Assembly: GCA_001673575.1 (NCBI GenBank) | Contig: LZME01000018.1 | Coordinates: 1-34,346 of the forward strand | Length of the DNA: 34,346 nucleotides | From: Mycolicibacter heraklionensis | Lineage (GTDB): Bacteria; Actinomycetota; Actinomycetes; Mycobacteriales; Mycobacteriaceae | Direction: 5' to 3' | Shown: piece after piece, positions 1 through 6,777 of the stretch | How positions within the stretch are numbered: the first letter of the stretch is position 1 | Layout: each line of letters begins with the position of its first letter | Notes under the pieces: generated by a model | What the model saw: the letters and a program-made list of their open reading frames with translations, nothing else | The model's database searches: none | What the model was told of the DNA's origin: nothing | Translations under genes and position numbers: made by a program

Positions 1-208
1 ACACCAGGCGGTCGACGCTGGCGTGCACCGAGACACCGGAGCCCGCCGTCATCTTGATGAAGGGCGCCATCAGCCGGTTCAGGGCGGCCAGGCTGGTGCT
101 GGGGTCGGTGGCCACGTCGTTCCACGCACCGGCCAACACGTTGGCGTCCTTGATGAAACTGTGACCCGAATCGTCGGTTCCGGCAATCGACGGGAAGCGG
201 GCCAGCTG
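1..208 (-). pseudogene. MCE-family protein fragment (antisense-oriented piece of the broken mce gene)
   Basis: Read on the minus strand from 208 to 1, this piece encodes an internal MCE-protein segment with the words FIKDANVLAGAWNDV and SLAALNRLMAPFIKMTAG, and runs off the window edge. Its last 77 bases are the exact reverse complement of 209-285, where the same protein continues on the plus strand. The two pieces are therefore parts of one gene joined head to head: the plus-strand piece begins in the middle of this one. Upstream of 208 the minus frame stays open into antisense sequence that resembles no MCE protein, so the homology stops at the junction. It may be an assembly or amplification chimera rather than a real gene fragment. 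Confidence 0.5.
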
Positions 209-285
209 CCGGCTGATGGCGCCCTTCATCAAGATGACGGCGGGCTCCGGTGTCTCGGTGCACGCCAGCGTCGACCGCCTGGTGT
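1..285. repeat. 77-base perfect inverted repeat with 131-base spacer at the window edge
   Basis: Bases 1-77 and 209-285 are exact reverse complements; the match stops at 78/208. The left arm touches the first base of the window, so its true length cannot be seen. Both arms lie inside the same mce coding sequence, so this is a duplication with inversion of coding DNA and not a transposon end. Confidence 0.9.
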
Positions 286-542
286 GGGGGTCGATGCCCG
301 ACGCGGGATTCAAGGGCGACCCGGCGTTCCACGGCCCGAAGCGCTACGACTGGGCGAAGATGGCCGGTTCGATCAAGTACGCGCTCTGGCGGCTGCAAGA
401 ACGCGTGGTGGGTCGCGGCCCGGACTCCGACATGGGCCAGGCACCGTGGACGGCGGTCGGGCCACCGATTCCGCCGACCCCGGCGGAGATTGACATGGAA
501 GACGCCGCGCCCGGCCCGCTGATACCGAGGCCGGCACCATGA
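216..542 (+). CDS. MCE-family protein, C-terminal part only (penultimate mce gene of a second mce operon)
   Basis: About 108 residues of the C-terminal region of an MCE substrate-binding protein. The FHGPKRYDWAKMAGSIKY and ERVVGRGP words are typical of C-terminal tails in mycobacterial Mce proteins. The MlaD-like domain and membrane anchor that should precede it are missing because the reading frame is broken at about 209 by the inverted repeat; an in-frame stop lies at 162-164. The ATG at 216 is only the first Met after the break and probably not a real start. Its TGA overlaps the ATG of the next mce gene (ATGA, 539-542), so the pair was translationally coupled. By position just before an mceF-like gene it would be the mceE slot, but the lipobox that would prove this is not present. 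Confidence 0.6.
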   Translation: MAPFIKMTAGSGVSVHASVDRLVWGSMPDAGFKGDPAFHGPKRYDWAKMAGSIKYALWRLQERVVGRGPDSDMGQAPWTAVGPPIPPTPAEIDMEDAAPGPLIPRPAP

Positions 543-1789
543 TCGACGCACTGAGTCGCCAGATCGTGGCCCTGGTCCGCGCCGGCTACCGGCGGAAGAA
601 TCTGCTGTCCGGGCTCGCGTTGGCGATGACCCTGGTGGTGGCGGTCAGCTACCTGCTGGTGGGTGCACTGCGGGTGAACCCGGCACGATCGACCTACCAG
701 ATCACCATCGCACTGCCCGATTCCGGCGGACTGCTCACCAACCAGGACGTGTCGGTGCGCGGAGTCCCGGTCGGCCGGATCGAATCGCTGCGAGTCACTC
801 CGAACGGCGTCGACGCGGTCGCGAACATCGACTCGAAGGTGAAGATTCCCGCCGCCAGCCCGGTGCGCGTCTCCGGCCTGTCGGCCGCCGGCGAGCAGTA
901 CATCGACTTCGAGCCCCCGTCGAGCTCCGGTCCGTTCCTGTCCGCCGGCAGCGTGGTCTCGCGGGATCGCGCGACGACTCCGATCCCGATGTCACAGTTG
1001 CTCGCCGACGCGGACGGCATGCTGGCCCAGACGGATCCGCGCAAACTCGAACTGATCAAGAAGGAACTCAGCCTCTCCGGCGAGGGCCCGCAAAAACTCA
1101 CCGACATCGTCGACGGCGGCTCGTTCCTGCTGTCCACGCTGGATTCGGTACTGCCCGAGACCGTGAGCCTGCTCAAGTCGAGCCGGGTCGTGCTGACCAT
1201 GCTCAGCGACGTCAACAACGGCATGGCCGCGACGTCGGCCAACCTCGACAAGGTGCTCAAGGGCGTCAACCCGATGATCGGCGGATACCACCGACTGGTT
1301 GACCAGGCTCCGGGAATGCTAGCCCAGGTCGACGGGTTGTTCGACGACAACTCCGACACCATGGTCGGCCTGTTGGGGAATCTGGTCACCCCGGCACAGC
1401 TGCTCTACGTGCGGACTCCCGCGCTCAACGCACTGTTCCCGAACTACCGCGGTTCGACGTTCGAGGCGCTCAGCTCGGCCATCCACGAGGACGGGATGTG
1501 GGCGACCGTCGATATCTACCCGCGCTACACCTGCGACTACGGCACCCCCCGGCGGCCACCATCGCAGGCCGACTACCCGGAGCCGTTCCTGTACGGCTAC
1601 TGCCGGGACACCGACCAGTCCGTGCTGGTGCGCGGCGCCCACAATGCGCCACGGCCACCGGGCGATGACACCGCGGGACCGCCGCCCGGTGCAGACCTGG
1701 CGGCGACCACCGACCCGACGCCCAAGGGCCGCTACACGATTCCCACTCCCTACGGCGGTCCGCCCCTGCTGATCGAGCCGCCGCGTTGA
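539..1789 (+). CDS. MCE-family protein, MceF-like (last mce gene of the second operon)
   Basis: A 416-residue Mce protein. After a short cytoplasmic N-terminus there is one membrane anchor (about residues 22-44), then an MlaD/MCE domain (about 50-130, with the conserved VSVRGVPVGRIESL strand and SAAGEQYIDFEPP end), then a long helical region and a Pro-rich tail of about 70 residues. In the known Mce architecture six such proteins form a hetero-hexameric tube that carries lipid across the periplasm to the YrbE permease. It starts at the ATG inside the ATGA overlap with the preceding fragment and is followed after 19 bases by a Mas gene, as mceF genes usually are. It is clearly distinct from the mce1F copy at 6747-8339. 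The substrate of this second system cannot be told from sequence. Confidence 0.85.
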   Translation: MIDALSRQIVALVRAGYRRKNLLSGLALAMTLVVAVSYLLVGALRVNPARSTYQITIALPDSGGLLTNQDVSVRGVPVGRIESLRVTPNGVDAVANIDSKVKIPAASPVRVSGLSAAGEQYIDFEPPSSSGPFLSAGSVVSRDRATTPIPMSQLLADADGMLAQTDPRKLELIKKELSLSGEGPQKLTDIVDGGSFLLSTLDSVLPETVSLLKSSRVVLTMLSDVNNGMAATSANLDKVLKGVNPMIGGYHRLVDQAPGMLAQVDGLFDDNSDTMVGLLGNLVTPAQLLYVRTPALNALFPNYRGSTFEALSSAIHEDGMWATVDIYPRYTCDYGTPRRPPSQADYPEPFLYGYCRDTDQSVLVRGAHNAPRPPGDDTAGPPPGADLAATTDPTPKGRYTIPTPYGGPPLLIEPPR

Positions 1790-1808
1790 TGCTCAAGGAG
1801 ATGCCGCG

Positions 1809-2423
1809 GTGAGCACCGCCGACGAACCGACCGCCGAGACCACGCCCGAGGACGTGGAGTCGACCGCTGTCGAACCGGAATCAAAAGCCGTCGAGGAGAC
1901 TGTCGAGGTCGCCACCGTGGAGGCGGCCGTCGCACCGGCAGGCAAGCGTCGTGTCCCGTTGCCAGTCGCGATCGTCGCAGCCGCCTACGTCACCGTGTTC
2001 GGGTTCGTCGTCGGCCTCGGATGGCCGCTGTGGCAACAGCATCGGATCTCTGCGGCGGAAACGGCTGGACGCCAGGCGGCGGTGGACTATGCCCAGGTTT
2101 TGACCAGTATCGACTCCAACAAGGTCGACGATGACTTTTCCGCGGTACTCAACGGCGCAACCGGGGAGTTCAAAGACACTTACACCAAGGCCAGCGTTCA
2201 GCTGCGGCAGCTGCTGATCGACAACAAGGCGACCGCGCAGGGCACGGTGGTGGAGTCCGCTGTGCAGTCCGGTTCCAAGGACACGGTCGTGGTGCTGTTG
2301 ATGGTCAACCAGACGATCACCAACACCACGCGTCCCGACCCGCGGGTGGATCGGGTTCGGATGAAGATGACGATGCAGAAGGTCGACGGCCGATGGCTGG
2401 CGAACAAAGTCGAATTGCCTTAG
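1809..2423 (+). CDS. Mce-associated membrane protein (Mas)
   Basis: A 204-residue protein with an acidic disordered N-terminus (about 1-45), one transmembrane helix (about 50-75) and a C-terminal extracytoplasmic domain of the Mas type, with segments such as AVDYAQVLTSID, FKDTYTK and a closing VDGRWLANKVELP strand. Mas proteins are encoded after mceF in mycobacteria and are thought to stabilise or assist the Mce complex from the inner membrane. The start is the GTG at 1809, chosen because AAGGAG lies at 1795-1800, a normal distance upstream. It sits 19 bases after the mceF-like gene and 10 bases before the next gene, so all three look like one transcript. Confidence 0.85.
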   Translation: MSTADEPTAETTPEDVESTAVEPESKAVEETVEVATVEAAVAPAGKRRVPLPVAIVAAAYVTVFGFVVGLGWPLWQQHRISAAETAGRQAAVDYAQVLTSIDSNKVDDDFSAVLNGATGEFKDTYTKASVQLRQLLIDNKATAQGTVVESAVQSGSKDTVVVLLMVNQTITNTTRPDPRVDRVRMKMTMQKVDGRWLANKVELP

Positions 2424-2433
2424 GAGACAGACT

Positions 2434-3228
2434 ATGTGGGCGACCCGGCTACTGACGGGCGTGCTCGCCGCCGTACTTCCGGTGGCTACGGTGTCCGGGG
2501 CACCGGTCGCTGGCGCTTCAGCGCCGTCATTCTGCAGCGGGCTGGGCGGCAACTGGGACGGGCAATACTGCACTACCGACGTGCATTCCGAACGGCTGGC
2601 CACCCGCTATATCCGAATGGCGGTGCCCGGCGATCTAGTCGACCACCCGATCGCCGGCCCCCCGATCCGGGACTACCTGTCGAAGTTGTTCACCAACTGG
2701 CGCAGTAAAGGTGCCTCGATGGTCGCCGACAGCTGGGGCAATGAGAACTACGAGATCTTCCAGCACGGCAACGCATTGACCGCGGTCTTCCACGAGGACT
2801 ACCACTCCGACGGTCCCTACATCAACAACGCCTACCGGACGTTTACGTTCGACATGGGAGCCGGCGGGCGGCAGTTGCAATTGGCCGACATCACCAAGCC
2901 TGGGATCGACCCCCTGGCGATGATCCCGCAGCTGGGCGAGCCTTACATCAAGGAGGCGCTGGACCGGGCGTTCTGGGAGCACCGCCCCGGGGACTATCCC
3001 TTTGTCCCAGAGCGCTTCACGCCCGACAAGGTATTCTCCGGCGGCTACCGGTCGTGGGCGCTGACCCCCGATGAGCTGATTCTCTACATGCCCGACTACC
3101 CGGTCAGCCACGACAGTCCGATCCAGTACAACCAAATGCAGTGGTACATGGACGGTGGCAACGTGCAGGCGCACATCCCGCTGTCGGCGCTCGCCTCGAT
3201 CCTGCGCCCGGAGTACGGCGGCTCCTAA
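2434..3228 (+). CDS. Secreted RsiV/DUF3298-like protein (MPT64-related fold)
   Basis: 264 residues. The N-terminus is a Sec signal peptide (hydrophobic stretch at about 5-21, small residues GASA before about 31). Two nearby cysteines (34 and 46, in FCSGLGGNWDGQYC) could form a disulfide. The rest matches the RsiV/DUF3298 type seen in mycobacterial secreted antigens such as MPT64: a first half with FEIF-like and YHSDGPYINNAYRTFTFD segments, then a C-terminal domain with ALTPDELILYMPDYPV. Some mycobacterial relatives are annotated as mannan-binding; I cannot confirm that activity. It follows the Mas gene by 10 bases with AGGAG upstream and is probably the last gene of the second mce operon. It ends 11 bases from the convergent DUF1275 gene. 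Confidence 0.75.
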   Translation: MWATRLLTGVLAAVLPVATVSGAPVAGASAPSFCSGLGGNWDGQYCTTDVHSERLATRYIRMAVPGDLVDHPIAGPPIRDYLSKLFTNWRSKGASMVADSWGNENYEIFQHGNALTAVFHEDYHSDGPYINNAYRTFTFDMGAGGRQLQLADITKPGIDPLAMIPQLGEPYIKEALDRAFWEHRPGDYPFVPERFTPDKVFSGGYRSWALTPDELILYMPDYPVSHDSPIQYNQMQWYMDGGNVQAHIPLSALASILRPEYGGS

Positions 3229-3239
3229 GTGGAGCTCTG

Positions 3240-3908
3240 CTAGCCGTACCGAAACAGCGCCAGGCTCGCCAGCACCACGATCCCTGCGATCGCGATGACC
3301 GGCGCCACCATGAAGGGCGTCAACGTCGCCCCGACAACGGCCCCCAGGATCATCACGAAAACGACGCCGTAGCGCAGCTTTCCGCGTTCGCCGGTCCCGC
3401 CGGCCAAGCGGCTGTCCACCCCGATACCGACGATCGTCGAGGTGAGCACCGTGGTGTAGAGCTCCTGGATGCCGAACTGGCGGGCGGTCGAGTTCTGCAC
3501 ACCGAACGCCACCGCGAGTCCGGCGATCAAGAGCAGCTTGCTGGCGCTGTAGTAGTCCAACACGCCCATTCCGGCCAACGCGGCCAGCACCAGCAGCATC
3601 ACCGCTTCCAGTCCCAGTGCGATCGTGAGCCAATGCCGGGGCCGCTGTTCCCCGAAGGTCCGGAACAGCCGCCCGCCGATGACCGCGCCCAGTAGGAATC
3701 CGGCTACCGCGACGACCGCGGCGGTCAGATCGAATCCGGTGCTGGGGACGAAGAGGAAACCCAGGAAGATCGCATTGCCGGTCATGTTCGCCACGAACAC
3801 CCGACCGAGCACCAAGACACTGACGGCGTCGACCAGACCCGTCGCGAAGGTCAGCAGCAGTAGGGCCGCCACGGTCCGCCGGTGCGAGATCGGCGATGTG
3901 ACGGCCAC
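3240..3908 (-). CDS. YoaK family (DUF1275) small integral membrane protein
   Basis: 222 residues with about six hydrophobic helices. The sequence shows the DUF1275 signature elements: GLVDAVSVLVLGRVFVANMTGN near the N-terminus (GxxDA...F.aNMTGN), a conserved glycine-rich helix (LLGAVIGGRLFR), and AVAFGVQNSTARQFG followed by TTVLTSTI in the second half. The family's function is unknown; it is thought to be a small transporter-like protein. The start is the GTG at 3908. It lies 13 bases downstream of the last Mas gene of the mce1 operon on the same strand, so it may be read through from it, although nothing in the family ties it to Mce. It separates the two mce operons. Confidence 0.8.
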   Translation of the reverse strand: MAVTSPISHRRTVAALLLLTFATGLVDAVSVLVLGRVFVANMTGNAIFLGFLFVPSTGFDLTAAVVAVAGFLLGAVIGGRLFRTFGEQRPRHWLTIALGLEAVMLLVLAALAGMGVLDYYSASKLLLIAGLAVAFGVQNSTARQFGIQELYTTVLTSTIVGIGVDSRLAGGTGERGKLRYGVVFVMILGAVVGATLTPFMVAPVIAIAGIVVLASLALFRYG

Positions 3909-3921
3909 GGGTTCCGGCCGC

Positions 3922-4656
3922 TCAGCCCTGGAGACGCGGAGTCAGGTCCAGCGAGGTGATCGTGGGCATCCTGGTGACCACCCACCGATTCTGGTCGCGC
4001 TTCATGAAGAGCCGGTAGGTGAGGTACTTGATCTGCGGGATCGATTTGCTCAGTTCACTGGTTGCCGTGGTGTTGGTGTAGACGATCACTGTGGCCTCGG
4101 GGCCATCGAGGGTCTCGACGGCCGCACCGACGATCTCGGTGGTGTCGGTGACCTTCGCGTGCTTGTTGCTGTCCGCGATGGCGTCAATGAACTTGCGGTA
4201 CTGAGCTTCCAGGTCGCCACTGAGATACACCGAGGCCCGATCCGGAAGGGAATCCATGTTCTCCGGGGTGTAGTTCCACAGCGTGTGGATCGCGCGGGCC
4301 GCCGTGCGGGCGATGTCGAGCTTGGTGGCCACCTCTGCCCGGTCGAGGAGATACGGCTGTGCTGTAGCACCCGCGAACGCGGCGGCGCCCACGAAGGCCG
4401 CGGCCGATACCGCAACCGCAAGCCGCACACCGAACTTACGCCGCCCGGGGCGCTTGGCGGCCACCATCTCCGCCTCGGCCTCGGTCTCGGTCTCCGCCTC
4501 AGCCTCAGCCTCGTTCTCCGCCTCGACTTCGGCCTCCGGATCCACCTCGGTGGCGGCGTCCGGTTCGAGGTCGCCAGTCGATTCGGCGGCGTGATCGACC
4601 TCTGCCCCGGAGGACGCGTCGGTCACAGCACCTGGTTCAGATTGCTGATCTTCCAC
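3922..4656 (-). CDS. Mce-associated membrane protein, fourth Mas gene of mce1 (Rv0178 type)
   Basis: 244 residues, the length I recall for M. tuberculosis Rv0178. Residues 1-65 are extremely acidic, with a Glu-Ala/Glu-Thr run at about 38-64. A basic stretch (KRPGRRK, about 69-75) leads into one transmembrane helix (about 77-98). The C-terminal extracytoplasmic Mas domain ends in RDQNRWVVTRMPTITSLDLTP. The start is the GTG at 4656, supported by AAGGAAGGGG just upstream; this makes a 34-base overlap with the previous gene's 3' end, longer than the 4-base overlaps elsewhere in the operon. It is the last gene of the mce1 operon. Confidence 0.85.
   Translation of the reverse strand: MEDQQSEPGAVTDASSGAEVDHAAESTGDLEPDAATEVDPEAEVEAENEAEAEAETETEAEAEMVAAKRPGRRKFGVRLAVAVSAAAFVGAAAFAGATAQPYLLDRAEVATKLDIARTAARAIHTLWNYTPENMDSLPDRASVYLSGDLEAQYRKFIDAIADSNKHAKVTDTTEIVGAAVETLDGPEATVIVYTNTTATSELSKSIPQIKYLTYRLFMKRDQNRWVVTRMPTITSLDLTPRLQG
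4470..4550. repeat. Degenerate hexamer tandem repeat coding for a Glu-Ala run
   Basis: The plus strand reads as repeated CCTCRG-like hexamers (gcctcg, gtctcg, gcctca and variants) with little else. On the coding strand this gives the acidic Glu-Ala/Glu-Thr segment of the fourth Mas protein. Such low-complexity hexamers are prone to slippage in whole codons, so the length of this tail probably varies between strains. Confidence 0.7.
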
Positions 4657-5171
4657 TGGTCCCCTTCCTTCTGCGCTGTCGCGAGCCAGCGGGTGGCCAC
4701 CTTGACATCATGCTTTCCGTCCGGCGACTTACCGCTGTTCTCGACGGCTACCAGCAGACTGACGCTGCCGTCGTCGTTCCACCGTTCGACACCGGCGGCG
4801 GTCACCGTCCCGGTGGTCGGTTCGCTGCGCGCCACCGCGATCAGGATCTGATTCGCCTTCTCCTGGTACTGCTTGGCGAAGTCTCCGGTGGCGTGGTCCA
4901 TGACATTGGCGAGGTAGTCGTTGGCGTGGAACGGATCCGGCGAGGTGAACATCGTCATGAACGATGCGACCGCATCTCGCGCCTCGACGTTCCGCACGGC
5001 GGCCCGGCGGTGTTGTTCGTGGGTCACCAGCGTCATCGCGCACACCGCGATGGCGGCAGCGGTCAGTGCCAGCGAACTTGCGATGACGATCGGCAGCCGC
5101 CGGCGCCGCGGTACGGGCCGGTCGACAAAGAGTGGTTGCGCTTCAGCGTCCCTGCGGCGGCGCGGGCTCAT
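4623..5171 (-). CDS. Mce-associated membrane protein, third Mas gene of mce1 (Rv0177 type)
   Basis: 182 residues, close to the roughly 184 I recall for Rv0177. A basic cytoplasmic N-terminus (PRRRRDAEA, RPVPRRRRLP) precedes one transmembrane helix (about 27-49), then a Mas domain outside the membrane (VEARDAVASFMTMFTSPDPFHANDYL onward), ending in KEGDQWKISNLNQVL. The ATG at 5171 overlaps the TGA of the RDD/Mas gene (ATGA), so translation is coupled. Its 3' end overlaps the next Mas gene by 34 bases. The domain is NTF2/SnoaL-like in appearance, an inference from the pattern of strands and the closing W-K-I/V strand shared with the other Mas proteins. Confidence 0.85.
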   Translation of the reverse strand: MSPRRRRDAEAQPLFVDRPVPRRRRLPIVIASSLALTAAAIAVCAMTLVTHEQHRRAAVRNVEARDAVASFMTMFTSPDPFHANDYLANVMDHATGDFAKQYQEKANQILIAVARSEPTTGTVTAAGVERWNDDGSVSLLVAVENSGKSPDGKHDVKVATRWLATAQKEGDQWKISNLNQVL

Positions 5172-6124
5172 TTCGCCCCCTCGGCGGGCAGCGGCTTACT
5201 GACGACAGTAAGGTCGTCGACCCGCCAGATTCCCGATGTCTGCGCGAACACCACCTGGACGGTAGCGCTGATCAGGCGTTCCTTGCCGGGTGTGCCACGC
5301 TGGCCCTGCAAAAACAGCAGCATGGTGGCGCGGTGCGGGGCGGCGTTGAGCACCGCGGCATCGGTCACCCGGTAGAAGTTCGGCACCGGCTTGGAATCGC
5401 GGATCGCGTCCTGCTGGGGAACTAGGAGCTGGCGATACTTCTCGGTGGCCAATGACTGGGCGCGGTCGAAGTCGTCCTGCAAGGTCTCGGGGTCATAGGA
5501 CAACATATCCGCCACGATCTTCGGACCCTGGCGTGAGATCTCGGCCTGGGCCAGATCCGATTTGTGGTCATTCTGGTAGACCACCGAGTACGCGGTGGCC
5601 GCAGCGATGAGGCTCAGGACAGCCGTGGCCACGAACACCAGCACCGTTACGGATCGGATGTTTGGCGGTGGCTGCCGCTGTGCAGTCGGACGAACCTCGG
5701 TGCGCGCCAGCACGTCGGCGAAAGTACGGCCCCGTCGGTCCCGCAGCGGCCAGAGCCAGCCCAGCAGAACCGGCACAGTGTCGAGCAGGTGCGCGACCTC
5801 GCGCAGCAACAGTCGGCCGACGCCGGCTGCCGGAACCGACCCGTCGCCGCCGCGCACCACTTCGATCCCGGTGAACGCACGACCCAGGCTCCAGCCCTTG
5901 AGCGCGGGCAAAAGAATTCGGTTGACCTCGGTAGCCAGGAAAGCCAACGCACCGACGATGGTCGCGAGCCACCGCCACAGGCCACCGGACGGGAAGCAGA
6001 GGGCAGCCATGCCCATCGTCACCATCACGGCCAACCCCGGCAGCAGGTCGATCGCCAACGCCGTGGCGCGTGTGCCCCAGCTGGCCGGCTCAGGACGCGG
6101 CGCCTCGGCCACTGTGTCGGTCAC
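5168..6124 (-). CDS. RDD-domain Mce-associated membrane protein, second Mas gene of mce1 (Rv0176 type)
   Basis: 318 residues (Rv0176 is about 322). The N-terminal half (about 12-147) is an RDD domain: WGTRATALAIDLLPG with the Arg and Asp, GWSLGRAFTGIEVV, and a final PLRDRRGRTFADVLART, with two to three membrane helices. After a Pro-rich linker a further transmembrane helix (about 158-180) leads to a C-terminal Mas domain (about 185-318) ending in SGIWRVDDLTVVSKP. It is thus a fusion of an RDD membrane module with the usual single-helix Mas unit. The start is the GTG at 6124 in a GTGA overlap with the previous Mas gene. This RDD/Mas gene is a good marker that the operon is mce1 rather than another mce locus. 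Confidence 0.9.
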   Translation of the reverse strand: MTDTVAEAPRPEPASWGTRATALAIDLLPGLAVMVTMGMAALCFPSGGLWRWLATIVGALAFLATEVNRILLPALKGWSLGRAFTGIEVVRGGDGSVPAAGVGRLLLREVAHLLDTVPVLLGWLWPLRDRRGRTFADVLARTEVRPTAQRQPPPNIRSVTVLVFVATAVLSLIAAATAYSVVYQNDHKSDLAQAEISRQGPKIVADMLSYDPETLQDDFDRAQSLATEKYRQLLVPQQDAIRDSKPVPNFYRVTDAAVLNAAPHRATMLLFLQGQRGTPGKERLISATVQVVFAQTSGIWRVDDLTVVSKPLPAEGAK

Positions 6125-6777
6125 TTGGCCACCTGGTCGAGCCTGCCGATCCGGTACTGGCCGTCGTCGCGGACCATCTGAACACGCAGCCGGTAACCGA
6201 CCTCCCTGCCCTTGGCCTCGACGTTGTCAACCTTGATCCGGAAGGCCACCAGGATGTCGACCGAGCCGTCGGGGTTGTTGCGCTCGACTGCCGCACCCAT
6301 CTCGGTCAGCTCGACGTGGACCTTCGCCGCCTGATAGGCGGGCGGAAGAATCTGCGCGTACAGCGAGGCCTGGGTGCGGAACTCCCCGGTCGCGCAGTTC
6401 AGCATCTTCTCCTGGGACAGTGACACATCGCCGGAGTCCGGGACCTGGGTCGCGAGGACACACGCTTTGGCCGCCGCAATGGCTTCGGCGTTGTCGCGGG
6501 CCAGTTGCTGGCTTGCCGCGTGGTCGCGTAAGCCAACGAACCCCGCGGCCACCAAGCCGGCCGCCAACAGCAGTAACAGCACACAGATACCCGCCTGCTG
6601 GCGACGGCCGAGACGCGACGGTGCCGGCTCGGCGTCTATCGCCACTGAGTCAATCGACTCCTCCGGATTCGCGTCCGCCGCCATACCCTCAGCGTCCAGA
6701 GCTTCCTGAGCCGAGGTATCTGCGGTCTGCTGGTCCTCGTCCGTGCTCAGCGGAACGGTGCCAGCATCCCCTTCCAT
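6121..6777 (-). CDS. Mce-associated membrane protein, first Mas gene of mce1 (Rv0175 type)
   Basis: 218 residues from the ATG at 6777; Rv0175 is about 213. The open frame continues upstream to 6921, but those 48 residues are Arg-rich antisense-like sequence inside mce1F, and AGGAG lies 7 bases before 6777, so I place the start there. This overlaps the 3' end of mce1F by 31 bases. The protein has an acidic disordered N-terminus (about 1-58), one transmembrane helix (about 65-87), and a Mas domain with cysteines at KACVLA and LNCATGEF that could pair. It ends in DDGQYRIGRLDQVAK. The stop is in a GTGA overlap with the RDD/Mas gene. Confidence 0.85.
   Translation of the reverse strand: MEGDAGTVPLSTDEDQQTADTSAQEALDAEGMAADANPEESIDSVAIDAEPAPSRLGRRQQAGICVLLLLLAAGLVAAGFVGLRDHAASQQLARDNAEAIAAAKACVLATQVPDSGDVSLSQEKMLNCATGEFRTQASLYAQILPPAYQAAKVHVELTEMGAAVERNNPDGSVDILVAFRIKVDNVEAKGREVGYRLRVQMVRDDGQYRIGRLDQVAK

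Noticed and set aside
1..285. Inverted repeat as a transposon or insertion-sequence end
   Set aside because: Both arms are coding sequence of an mce gene, there is no transposase or target duplication, and the spacer is also mce sequence.
23..493. 156-residue open frame on the plus strand
   Set aside because: It is a shadow in another frame over the inverted repeat and the mce gene end; composition is Arg/Gly-rich with no family resemblance, and the mce frame is the real one.
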